Shown: positions 45,494 to 52,880 of the stretch, in pieces
Layout: every line of letters begins with the position of its first letter
Numbering within the stretch: position 1 is the stretch's first letter
Source of the DNA: Pseudomonadota bacterium
Lineage (GTDB): Bacteria; Pseudomonadota; Alphaproteobacteria; Rickettsiales; SXRF01
Length of the DNA stretch: 56,448 nt
Direction of reading: 5' to 3'
Assembly (NCBI GenBank): GCA_963205195.1
Contig: CAUJHR010000005.1
Location: 1 to 56,448 of the forward strand
Program-made: the position numbers and the translations under genes
Notes under the pieces: model-generated
What the model was told of the DNA's origin: nothing
Database searches by the model: none
The model's input: only the letters and a program-made list of their open reading frames with translations

Positions 45494-46486
45494 CTATAAT
45501 TTTAGAAAACCGACCAAATCCTTGACCTCACCCATGGTTTTTTCGGCAATTTCTGCGGCTTTTTGTACACCTTCCTTAAGGATTCCATCAATATAATCAG
45601 GTGAAGCCAGTAATTCCCGCATTTTTTGGGTTATTGGCGAAAGATGGGCAACCGCAACATCAGTAAGCTGCCCCTTGAATGCCGAAAAATTCAGGCTCTG
45701 ACACTCTTCAAGAGCCTTTTCCTTGGAAATACCTTTAAGTGCAGCGTAAATCGAGAGCAAATTAGCCGCCTCCGGACGGTTTTGTGCATAACTCATACCC
45801 TCTTCCATATCCGATTTCGCCTTTTTGAATTTAAGCGCTATAGCATCAGCATCATCAGTCAGGTTTATGCGCGAATATTCTGATTCATCAGACTTGCTCA
45901 TTTTCTTTGTGCCATCGCGCAGGCTCATGATACGTGCCGCTTCCGCCCCTATAACCGGCTCCGGCAGTGGAAAAAACTCAACGCCATATTCACGGTTGAA
46001 AGCTCCTGCAATGTCACGCGCAAGCTCGATATGCTGCTTCTGGTCCTCACCAACCGGCACATGGGTGGTTTTATACAGCAAAATATCCGCCGCCATCAAA
46101 ACGGGGTAGGAATACAGCCCTAGCGGTGCTTTTTCTTTATCTTTCCCAGCTTTTTCCTTGAATTGCGTCATACGGTTGAGCCAGCCCATCGGAGTATTGC
46201 AGGAAAGTATCCATGCAAGCTCACAGTGCTCTGCTATGGTCGATTGCGGAAAGATAATGCTTTTTTTTGGATCTATGCCGCAGGCAATGTATGCCGCAGC
46301 AGTTTCACGCACTGAAGAACGCAGTTTTTCAGGGTCCTGGGCAATTGTTATTGCATGCAGGTCAGCCAGGAAAAACAGGCATTGGTAATCCTTCTGGATG
46401 TCCACCCAGCGGCGGATAGCCCCCAGATAATTGCCCAGATGGAGGTTACCAGTGGGTTGCACCCCAGAAATGATACGTTTTGTCAT
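45494..46486 (-). CDS. trpS: Tryptophanyl-tRNA synthetase
   Basis: This class I synthetase charges tRNA-Trp. The 330-residue protein has the HIGH-type motif HLGN (16-19 in GVQPTGNLHLGNYLGAI), the VGEDQKQHIELARDIA segment and the KMSKS loop (KKMSKSDES). The length is normal. It is divergent from hemB with about 47 bases between the two starts. Confidence 0.97.
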   Translation of the reverse strand: MTKRIISGVQPTGNLHLGNYLGAIRRWVDIQKDYQCLFFLADLHAITIAQDPEKLRSSVRETAAAYIACGIDPKKSIIFPQSTIAEHCELAWILSCNTPMGWLNRMTQFKEKAGKDKEKAPLGLYSYPVLMAADILLYKTTHVPVGEDQKQHIELARDIAGAFNREYGVEFFPLPEPVIGAEAARIMSLRDGTKKMSKSDESEYSRINLTDDADAIALKFKKAKSDMEEGMSYAQNRPEAANLLSIYAALKGISKEKALEECQSLNFSAFKGQLTDVAVAHLSPITQKMRELLASPDYIDGILKEGVQKAAEIAEKTMGEVKDLVGFLKL

Positions 46487-46533
46487 TATATTTCCTAGTT
46501 TATTTTATATGGGGATATGCTATAGGCTGGATT

Positions 46534-47529
46534 ATGACTAATTTCAACTCCACATTTCCAAAAACCCGCTTACGCCGCACACGTATGCAAGGCTGGTCGC
46601 GCGAAATGCTGAAAGAAAACTGCCTGAGCCATTCCGACCTTATCCTGCCGATATTCATACAGGAAGGCGAAAATATCAAAACACCGATCAGTTCCCTGCC
46701 CGGAGTTTCCCGCCTGACATTAAATTTATTGCTTGAAAAGGCACATGAAGCATATGACAGCGGAATACAGGCAATTGCTCTCTTTCCGGTAATTGATGCT
46801 GCACTAAAAAGCCCGGCTGGGGATGAAGCCTTATTTGAGAAAAACCTTATCTGCCGCGCTATCCATGCGCTCAAAAAATCAATTCCCGGCCTGGGCATTA
46901 TCGCCGATATCGCGCTCGATCCCTTCACAACCCACGGGCAGGACGGAATAGTTGAAAATGGCGAGGTGGTAAATGACGCAACGGTTGAAGTGTTATGCAA
47001 GCAGGCATTGGTCATGGCCAAGGCAGGGTGCGATGTCGTCGCCCCTTCCGACATGATGGACGGACGCATCGGCGCGATCCGCGACACGCTGGAAAAACAT
47101 AAATTTAACGATACTATGATACTTTCTTACAGCGCAAAATACGCCTCTTCAATGTATGCGCCGTTCCGCGATGCTGTCGGCTCCAGCGCTAATCTGGGAA
47201 AATCCGGCAAGCATAGCTACCAGATGGATTTTGCAAATAGTGATGAAGCGATGCGCGAAATTGCAATGGATATAGCAGAAGGCGCCGATATGGTTATGGT
47301 AAAGCCCGGTATAGCATATCTTGACATTATCCAGCGCGCAAAAACCCACTTCAATATTCCTATTTTTGCTTATCAGGTTAGTGGTGAATACGCGATGATA
47401 AAAGCGGCAGCAGCAAATAACTGGATTGATGGTGACGCGGTAATGATTGAGCAACTAACTGCTATGAAACGCGCAGGAGCAAACGCGATTTTCACCTATG
47501 CTGCGCTGGAAGTGGCGAAGAATATTTAG
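46534..47529 (+). CDS. hemB: Porphobilinogen synthase (delta-aminolevulinic acid dehydratase)
   Basis: HemB condenses two 5-aminolevulinate molecules in haem synthesis. The start is the ATG at 46534 (331 aa, MTNFNSTFPKTRLRRTR). An in-frame upstream codon at 46480 would add hydrophobic, unconserved residues and overlap trpS. The two active-site lysines lie in LSYSAKYASSMYAPF and MVMVKPGIAYLD, and FTTHGQDGI is present. The metal-ligand region DPFTTHGQDG lacks the cysteine triplet of zinc-type enzymes, as in Mg-dependent alphaproteobacterial HemB. Its 3' end overlaps the convergent orphan by 38 bases. Confidence 0.96.
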   Translation: MTNFNSTFPKTRLRRTRMQGWSREMLKENCLSHSDLILPIFIQEGENIKTPISSLPGVSRLTLNLLLEKAHEAYDSGIQAIALFPVIDAALKSPAGDEALFEKNLICRAIHALKKSIPGLGIIADIALDPFTTHGQDGIVENGEVVNDATVEVLCKQALVMAKAGCDVVAPSDMMDGRIGAIRDTLEKHKFNDTMILSYSAKYASSMYAPFRDAVGSSANLGKSGKHSYQMDFANSDEAMREIAMDIAEGADMVMVKPGIAYLDIIQRAKTHFNIPIFAYQVSGEYAMIKAAAANNWIDGDAVMIEQLTAMKRAGANAIFTYAALEVAKNI

Positions 47530-47953
47530 CTCCACCAGCACTGACCTTTTCAAGGCCACTTTCTATTTGTGTAAGCAATGCTTCTGTGTTGCCTTGCTTT
47601 ACATTTGCAGATTCTAGCGCTGACATGATTTGCCTGAGATTATCACGACTTATGGGAATAGATATTTCCTTACGGCCTTCATCTAATTTTATTTTTAATT
47701 TCCCTTGCGCGCCGCCATTATAATCCGTGGCAATACCCTGAATAATCCCGGCTTTCATATCCGGATCTTCAATATTTTTTATATCAACTTGTTCATTGCT
47801 TTTATACTTTAGCAATTTAAAGCCTTGAATTATACCCGCCAAATCCTGCAAAGCCGCCTCTCTTGCAGCTACCATACTTTCTATAGGTTTTTGCCCCGGC
47901 GCATTATCTGGTTCAATCTTAATGCTTACTTCGTATCGAGGTCTAACTGGCAT
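47492..47953 (-). CDS. Orphan protein, possible distant paralog of its upstream neighbour
   Basis: I do not recognise this 153-residue soluble protein. It contains VDIKNIEDPDMKAGIIQG, KLKIKLDEGRKEISIPISRDNL and a helical C-terminal part, ending SSPLPAQHR. The arrangement resembles that in the upstream orphan: LHVKEADVKAAYIDDYT, VLRIDLGDGPRVIPVNDITSD and the end LKPIRHR. The last 38 bases overlap the end of hemB on the other strand. Confidence 0.66.
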   Translation of the reverse strand: MPVRPRYEVSIKIEPDNAPGQKPIESMVAAREAALQDLAGIIQGFKLLKYKSNEQVDIKNIEDPDMKAGIIQGIATDYNGGAQGKLKIKLDEGRKEISIPISRDNLRQIMSALESANVKQGNTEALLTQIESGLEKVSAGGAKYSSPLPAQHR

Positions 47954-47987
47954 GTTATTTGGCGACTGAATAACTATTTAAAATATC

Positions 47988-48503
47988 TTACCTATGCCGT
48001 ATTGGTTTTAGAGAAGCTGGTATAGACGGTTGCACCTGAGCTTCAATAGTTGGATGCTCCTGTGCTATTTTATCTAATTCACCAGAAAGCTGATCTAACA
48101 TTTTATAGGTTACTTTTTTCATTTCATCCTTTACTGCATGAACTGGTGCTTCAATGTTTGTAGCTGCAGCATTAAATGTTATTGATTTTACAGCATGTGT
48201 AATTTTGTCTGATGTTATATCATTGACAGGAATTACACGTGGGCCATCTCCCAAATCTATCCTCAATACCGATTGTTTATCACGTGTATAATCATCAATG
48301 TAAGCAGCCTTAACATCAGCCTCTTTTACATGTAAAGGCAATCCGCTTATTCTAGAAAATTCCTTAAGTGCAGTAATTACAGTGCTGGAATCTTGTTCTG
48401 CAAACTTAATAGCCTCTTCCTTCGAAGGATAACGGACATTAGCAAGAGCTTCTGTTACGCCATTTTCCTGTGCGGCAGTAGTTACTTTTATATAGTTAGC
48501 CAT
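47988..48503 (-). CDS. Orphan protein, first gene of a two-gene set
   Basis: This 171-residue soluble protein is of unknown function. I chose the ATG at 48503 (MANYIKVTTA) because GGGAG lies 8 bases upstream; an ATG at 48536 would add 11 residues. An N-terminal EALANVRYPSKEEAIKFAEQD helix, a VLRIDLGDGPRVIPV beta region and a C-terminal helical part end in the basic tail ASLKPIRHR. A partner orphan with similar layout follows 34 bases later. It is divergent from ubiX across an AT-rich gap of 166 bases in which I see nothing coding. Confidence 0.68.
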   Translation of the reverse strand: MANYIKVTTAAQENGVTEALANVRYPSKEEAIKFAEQDSSTVITALKEFSRISGLPLHVKEADVKAAYIDDYTRDKQSVLRIDLGDGPRVIPVNDITSDKITHAVKSITFNAAATNIEAPVHAVKDEMKKVTYKMLDQLSGELDKIAQEHPTIEAQVQPSIPASLKPIRHR

Positions 48504-48669
48504 TTTTTCTCTCCCTATTGATAATTTTATCTTCAAATTAGTTAAAATTTACAGGTGACTGTTAATAATGTCGATTATTAATATATGAATATTTTATTAC
48601 ACAGTATATAATGCTGCTGTTTTATGCTATAATATTACTAAATAATTGAATTTTATAATTTTACGCCAT

Positions 48670-49245
48670 ATGGAAAAGCCCGACAAAAAACGTATAGTAA
48701 TTGGCATTAGCGGCGCATCCGGCGCTATTTACGGTATCGAATTGCTCAAGGCACTGCGAGAAGCAAATGTTGAAACGCATCTGGTGGTAAGCAAGACCGC
48801 ACAGATCACCATAGCGCAGGAAACACCTTACAGCCTGCCGCAGGTTCAGGGTTTTGCCGACCATGTCCATTCAGCGGGGGACCTAGCTGCCAGCATATCC
48901 AGCGGTTCATTCAAAACCAATGGCATGATTGTCGCACCCTGCTCTGTGCGTAGCCTTGGCGAGATCGCAACAGGGGTAACCACTACCCTCCTCACCCGCG
49001 CCGCCGATGTCACACTTAAAGAACGCCGCCGCCTAGTTCTTATGGTGCGCGAAACCCCGCTCCATGCAATCCATCTTCGCAATATGGTTACTCTTGCCGA
49101 TATGGGAGTTATAATCGCCCCGCCGGTTCCGGCATTTTACAGCAAGCCGATCTCACTGCATGATATGATAATGCACACAGTCGGGCGTATGCTTGATCTA
49201 TTCGATGTGGAGCATAATTTAATTAAGCGCTGGCCGCTGGAGTAG
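48670..49245 (+). CDS. ubiX: Flavin prenyltransferase UbiX
   Basis: UbiX makes prenylated FMN, the cofactor of the UbiD decarboxylase in ubiquinone synthesis. From the ATG at 48670 it has 191 residues. Features are GISGASGAIYGIELL at the N-terminus (FMN-binding), MIVAPCSVRSLGEIATG, the LKERRRLVLMVRETPLH segment and the PAFYSKP region. The frame extends upstream only to a TTG at 48646. Its stop abuts that of the convergent cysteine desulfurase gene. ispB in this window belongs to the same pathway. Confidence 0.96.
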   Translation: MEKPDKKRIVIGISGASGAIYGIELLKALREANVETHLVVSKTAQITIAQETPYSLPQVQGFADHVHSAGDLAASISSGSFKTNGMIVAPCSVRSLGEIATGVTTTLLTRAADVTLKERRRLVLMVRETPLHAIHLRNMVTLADMGVIIAPPVPAFYSKPISLHDMIMHTVGRMLDLFDVEHNLIKRWPLE

Positions 49246-50331
49246 CTATTTCGCCAACCGTGCTTTAAGCTTAAGCCATGCCTTAGTAAAATTTTCTATT
49301 TCTTGTTTGCTTGTGTTCCATCCCGTACTTACACGGATAGCACACCCGGCAAGTTCTGGCGCAACTCCCATAGCCAGCAATACATGCGATTTTTCAATGC
49401 GCCCGGACGAACAGGCAGAACCCGCACTTACTGCGTAACCATTCAGGTCGAAATCTATAAGTTGTATTTCACTGGAAACTCCCGGCATCGCGACACAAGT
49501 AGTATTGGGCAAGCGTTTTGAGTTTTTACCAAAAATTATTCCGCCTGCGGATTGTATTTGCGCTTCCATTTCATCCATATATTCACGCAATGTTTTCATA
49601 TAATTTAAATCTATTACTTCTATCGCAGCGGCAAACCCGGCAATTGCTGCTATATTTTCTGTTCCAGCCCTTCTTCCCAGTTCCTGCCCGCCTCCGCTGA
49701 GCAGCGGCTTTATACTAAGGTTATTTTTTATAACCAATGCTGCTGCGCCCAATGGTCCGCCGCATTTATGCGCGGAAATAGAAAGCATATCAGCTCCAAG
49801 CAGCGAAAAATCTACAGGGATTTTACCAAGCGCCTGCACAGCATCACAATGAAGTAATGCACCATATTTTTTGCATAATTCTGCTATTTCTGCAATTGGC
49901 TGAATAATCCCTGTTTCATTATTGGCAAGCATAATTGAAACCAGAGCTGGATGAGTATTACTAGCAAGTTTTTGTTCAAGATCGGCAAGGTCGATTATTC
50001 CGTTAGCAATAACTTTTATCATATTGTCATTACCAGCATGCTTTAGAACCGAACTATGTTCAACTGCCGACACAAGTAATTTTCTCTCTGGAAATCCGCG
50101 CAAGGCAGTGATATTCGCTTCAGTTCCGCTAGCTGTAAAAATTATCTCATTAGGCCACGCGCTGATTTTTTCGGCTATTATTTTGCGGGCATCTTCAAGC
50201 TGTTTTCTAGCCGCACGTCCATAACTATGCGCCGATGATGGATTGGCAGGAAGTGCCAGCCATTCATTCATTGCTGTCAATGATTCCAGGCGTTGAGGAC
50301 TGGTCGCATTATGATCTAAATACACAGCCAT
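49246..50331 (-). CDS. Cysteine desulfurase (NifS/IscS-like)
   Basis: This PLP enzyme releases sulfur from cysteine for Fe-S cluster assembly. The 361-residue protein starts VYLDHNATSPQR and has SGTEANITAL, His92 in SAVEHSS, the PLP lysine K189 in SAHKCGGPLG, GGGQELGRRAGTEN, and the active cysteine C307 in VSAGSACSSGRIEKSH. It directly follows iscR, without a gap. Whether it serves an Isc or a Suf system cannot be told, as no scaffold gene (iscU, sufBCD) is in the window. Confidence 0.94.
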   Translation of the reverse strand: MAVYLDHNATSPQRLESLTAMNEWLALPANPSSAHSYGRAARKQLEDARKIIAEKISAWPNEIIFTASGTEANITALRGFPERKLLVSAVEHSSVLKHAGNDNMIKVIANGIIDLADLEQKLASNTHPALVSIMLANNETGIIQPIAEIAELCKKYGALLHCDAVQALGKIPVDFSLLGADMLSISAHKCGGPLGAAALVIKNNLSIKPLLSGGGQELGRRAGTENIAAIAGFAAAIEVIDLNYMKTLREYMDEMEAQIQSAGGIIFGKNSKRLPNTTCVAMPGVSSEIQLIDFDLNGYAVSAGSACSSGRIEKSHVLLAMGVAPELAGCAIRVSTGWNTSKQEIENFTKAWLKLKARLAK

Positions 50332-50754
50332 TTAAACGCATTGTTTCTTTTTGCTGCGTATATCAGCCAGTGAAATTCCGGCAAGGTAATCATGTATCTG
50401 TTTGCCTAACCCTTCCCATAGATCATGGGTCATACAGCGCGAGCGGTTGATCATGCAGCCCGGTATTTTCTGCTTGTCACAACGTGTCATTTGCAAGCAT
50501 TCATCAACGGCCTCTACTATTTCGGAAATAAAGATATTTCCAGAAGGGCGTGAAAGAACATATCCACCACCCGGGCCGCGTACAGAAATCACCAACCCGC
50601 CTTTTTTTAGCTTCCTGAAAATCTGTTCCAAGTACGGAACGGTTATTTCCTGGCTTTTGGAAAGCTCTGCAAGAGATACGGCACGGTCTGCTTCACGCCC
50701 GGCCATTTCTACCAGAGCCATTACTGCATAACGCGCTTTTGTACCCAGTATCAT
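50332..50754 (-). CDS. iscR: Rrf2-family transcriptional regulator, IscR-like
   Basis: This winged-helix regulator has 140 residues from the ATG at 50754, whose ATGA overlaps the cysE stop. The family start [18 protein letters not shown] favours this codon over the ATG four codons upstream. Cys92, Cys100 and Cys107 followed by His110 occupy the places of the IscR cluster ligands, but with spacings of 8 and 7 rather than 6 and 6. The recognition helix region is [17 protein letters not shown]. Position between cysE and the desulfurase suggests control of cysteine and Fe-S supply. Confidence 0.92.
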   Translation of the reverse strand: MILGTKARYAVMALVEMAGREADRAVSLAELSKSQEITVPYLEQIFRKLKKGGLVISVRGPGGGYVLSRPSGNIFISEIVEAVDECLQMTRCDKQKIPGCMINRSRCMTHDLWEGLGKQIHDYLAGISLADIRSKKKQCV

Positions 50755-51455
50755 TTCGCTTCCCACTTGGTTGCACTATTTAGCAACTCGCTGTTTTCGC
50801 TTTCCAGTTTATTTATCCGCGCATTTAAAAATTCCATTTCCGATTGCATTTTTTTTATCATATCAGCAACCGGGTCAGATTCAGCGTCTTTCGCACCGCC
50901 ATAAGCATCGAATGATTTTTCCTTAACCTTAGAAGGTATAGGCGCTTCCGGCACAACTCTGGCAGGAACCCCAACTACCGTAGTTTCCGATGCAACATCT
51001 TTAACCACAACAGCATTTGAGCCAATACGAGCATTATTACCTATTTTTATAGGACCAAGCAATTGCGCCCCTGCACCGATGATAACACCATTGCCTATCT
51101 GAGGATGACGCAGGCTTGCCGCAAGGGATGTCCCGCCAAGAGTTACATCATGATATATAGTAACATCGTTGCCAATCGTTGATGTTTCACCAATTACAAC
51201 CCCCATGCCGTGATCAATGAACAATCTCTGGCCGATTGTTGCGCCCGGGTGTATTTCAATCCCTGTTATAAAACGCCCTATGTAAGAAATAAAGCGTCCT
51301 ATAAGCTTTAAATGCCTGCGCCAAAGGAAATTAGAAAACCTATATATAATAAGCGCATGCACGCCCGGATAGCATAATAATACCTCAAAACGTGTTCTTG
51401 CTGCCGGGTCACGGGCAAACACCGAATCAATATCATTCATAATTGTCTTGAACAT
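50751..51455 (-). CDS. cysE: Serine acetyltransferase
   Basis: CysE makes O-acetylserine for cysteine synthesis. The 234-residue protein has the N-terminal helical domain ([21 protein letters not shown]) and the left-handed beta-helix of hexapeptide repeats (about 75-170), including [22 protein letters not shown] with the catalytic His. The C-terminus is longer than usual and forms a coiled-coil-like segment (about 200-230, [20 protein letters not shown]). It leads the cysE-iscR-desulfurase operon, divergent from an alpha/beta hydrolase gene. Confidence 0.95.
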   Translation of the reverse strand: MFKTIMNDIDSVFARDPAARTRFEVLLCYPGVHALIIYRFSNFLWRRHLKLIGRFISYIGRFITGIEIHPGATIGQRLFIDHGMGVVIGETSTIGNDVTIYHDVTLGGTSLAASLRHPQIGNGVIIGAGAQLLGPIKIGNNARIGSNAVVVKDVASETTVVGVPARVVPEAPIPSKVKEKSFDAYGGAKDAESDPVADMIKKMQSEMEFLNARINKLESENSELLNSATKWEAK

Positions 51456-51576
51456 TGGGTACCATTTTCAATATAACTACTAATCCAAAATAACATATTA
51501 GCCCAATATATCAGAATATTGCAATCAACTTAAAGCTCTAAATTACAATTTAGGGTATGAAGTATAAGGATAAAAA

Positions 51577-52275
51577 ATGCCAGAAATCATAATAAACGGT
51601 TCCGAAGGCCGCTTGGAAGGCCGCTACCATCATAGTGAATTCAAAGGTGCACCAATAGCCCTTATCCTGCATCCGCACCCCCTTTACGGCGGCACAATGA
51701 ATAATAAAATAGTTTACAGGCTTTACCACATGTTTGTGCAGAATGGGTTTTCTGTACTGCGCTTCAATTTCCGTGGTATCGGGAAATCACAAGGAAGCTA
51801 TGATGAAGGCGTTGGAGAGTTGACAGATGCGGCAACAGCGCTTGACTGGCTGCAGGCACAGAACCCAGATGCACCAACCTGCTGGATAGGTGGTTTTTCA
51901 TTCGGGGCATGGATCTCGCTGCAGCTTCTTATGCGACGCCCGGAGATCGAGGGTTTTATAGCGGTATCGCCACCTGCTAACCTTTATGATTTCTCATTTC
52001 TAGCACCCTGCCCCGCTGCAGGTCTTATTACCCAGGGCGACAAGGATGACGTGGTAAATGAAGATATGGTAAGCAAACTAGCTGCCAAGCTAGGCTCTGG
52101 CTATTCAACAGCAGTTGAGTACAAATTGATAAACGGAGCCGATCATTATTACCGCGGCGTTGAAGATGAACTTGGGAATGCTGTAAATGATTATATATCT
52201 AGGCGCATGGCCGACTTCAAACAGAAGCGCAAGATACGCCCAGACCGCAAGCGTCGCCAGTTGCCGAGGGATTAG
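51577..52275 (+). CDS. Alpha/beta hydrolase (dienelactone-hydrolase-like)
   Basis: This 232-residue protein has the loop LHPHPLYGGTMNNK that is typical of a conserved proteobacterial alpha/beta hydrolase group, and FNFRGIGKSQGSYDEG. The nucleophile is Ser108 in GGFSFGAW, with the acid in TQGDKDDVV and the His in GADHYYRG. The C-terminus is basic (KQKRKIRPDRKRRQLPRD). The substrate is unknown. An inverted repeat CTAAATT/AATTTAG (51538-51553) lies about 24 bases upstream of its ATG and could be an operator. Confidence 0.88.
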   Translation: MPEIIINGSEGRLEGRYHHSEFKGAPIALILHPHPLYGGTMNNKIVYRLYHMFVQNGFSVLRFNFRGIGKSQGSYDEGVGELTDAATALDWLQAQNPDAPTCWIGGFSFGAWISLQLLMRRPEIEGFIAVSPPANLYDFSFLAPCPAAGLITQGDKDDVVNEDMVSKLAAKLGSGYSTAVEYKLINGADHYYRGVEDELGNAVNDYISRRMADFKQKRKIRPDRKRRQLPRD

Positions 52276-52320
52276 CAATTATTGCATCAATTTGGAATTT
52301 ATTTATTTCCGATAACCACC

Positions 52321-52343
52321 ATTACAAAAATGTAATATTTTTT
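52321..52343 (+). terminator. Weak hairpin plus T run after the hydrolase gene
   Basis: The arms ATTACA (52321-52326) and TGTAAT (52331-52336) are followed by ATTTTTT. The stem is short and AT-only, so termination would be weak. Confidence 0.4.
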
Positions 52344-52382
52344 ACATGGCTAAGTAATTACGAGAATGTTTATATGTCCACG

Positions 52383-52396
52383 TCCCCATAAGGGGA
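52383..52396 (+). promoter_or_regulatory. 5' leader hairpin of the Ala/Lys-rich protein gene
   Basis: TCCCC (52383-52387) pairs with GGGGA (52392-52396) around an ATAA loop, about 33 bases before the ATG at 52430. In such an AT-rich leader this stands out and could stabilise the mRNA or affect initiation. The ribosome-binding site AAGGAAT follows it. Confidence 0.35.
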
Positions 52397-52429
52397 TATA
52401 AAACAACATAAATTATAAGGAATAGTATC

Positions 52430-52624
52430 ATGAACAAGACTCTTGCTCTTATCGCTCTATTAGGCCTCGTTTCTGCTCCAGCTTTCGCTAACGAAGCTGC
52501 TCCTGCTGCTGCTCCAGCTGTAAAAGCTGAAAAAGTAGTTGCTAAAGATGCTAAAGAAGAAGCTAAAGACGCTAAAGCTGATGCTAAAGCAGAAGCTGAA
52601 GCTAAAAAAGACGAAAAGAAATAG
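52430..52624 (+). CDS. Small secreted Ala/Lys-rich protein
   Basis: This 64-residue protein has a signal peptide (MNKTLALIALLGLVSAPAFA, cleavage before NEAAP). The mature part of about 44 residues is composed almost entirely of Ala, Lys, Glu, Asp and Val, with repeated KDAK/KADAK/AEAK units likely to form one long amphipathic helix. Codon use is extreme (nearly all Ala codons are GCT), the ribosome-binding site is clear and a strong terminator follows, so it is probably highly expressed. I do not recognise the family. Confidence 0.82.
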   Translation: MNKTLALIALLGLVSAPAFANEAAPAAAPAVKAEKVVAKDAKEEAKDAKADAKAEAEAKKDEKK

Positions 52625-52643
52625 TCTTTTCTTCATTTGATTC

Positions 52644-52677
52644 AAAAACGCGCTGGCGATTGTCAGCGCGTTTTTTT
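52644..52677 (+). terminator. Strong intrinsic terminator
   Basis: The arms AAAAACGCGCTG (52644-52655) and CAGCGCGTTTTT (52664-52675) enclose an eight-base loop and continue into a T run. This is a textbook rho-independent terminator 20 bases after the Ala/Lys-rich gene. It isolates that gene from the zinc operon. Confidence 0.93.
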
Positions 52678-52737
52678 ATTTTTTATACATCCTTTGCGAG
52701 CAAATTAATTAAGTATATTTTTCTTGCGCCCATAAAT

Positions 52738-52755
52738 GTTATGTTATAACATAAC
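52738..52755. promoter_or_regulatory. Zur operator (18-bp perfect palindrome)
   Basis: GTTATGTTATAACATAAC is its own reverse complement and matches the known Zur-box core TGTTATAACA. It lies 23 bases before the first gene of the znu operon, and a Fur-family regulator with two CxxC motifs is the last gene of that operon. A possible -35 (TTGCGC, 52724) puts the -10 region inside the palindrome, so Zn-Zur binding would block RNA polymerase. This implies autoregulated zinc uptake. Confidence 0.9.
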
Positions 52756-52778
52756 TTAAATTTGAACGGGAAATAAGA

Positions 52779-52880
52779 ATGTATTATTGGAGTGCAGCTA
52801 AGCGCGGGATTGCAGCATTATTGCTGTCCTTCCTGCTATGGGTAATTGCTTTCTGGGCAATGGGCAGCATAAACATATGA
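52779..52880 (+). CDS. 33-residue single-span microprotein leading the zinc operon
   Basis: The frame MYYWSAAKRGIAALLLSFLL continues WVIAFWAMGSINI and stops in an ATGA overlap with znuC. One hydrophobic helix (about residues 10-29) follows a short N-terminus with Lys8-Arg9. A GGGAAA ribosome-binding-like sequence lies about 8 bases upstream. The stop-start overlap with znuC and the position right after the Zur box suggest translation, either as a small membrane partner of ZnuB or simply for coupling. I know of no described family. Confidence 0.6.
   Translation: MYYWSAAKRGIAALLLSFLLWVIAFWAMGSINI

Noticed and set aside
46480..46533. Longer hemB start overlapping trpS
   Set aside because: The added 18 residues are hydrophobic and not part of the enzyme; the ATG at 46534 gives the family N-terminus and leaves room for divergent promoters.
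52838..52876. Longer znuC start at 52838
   Set aside because: The extension is unconserved and overlaps the short microprotein frame, whereas the ATG at 52877 gives a clean ATGA coupling.
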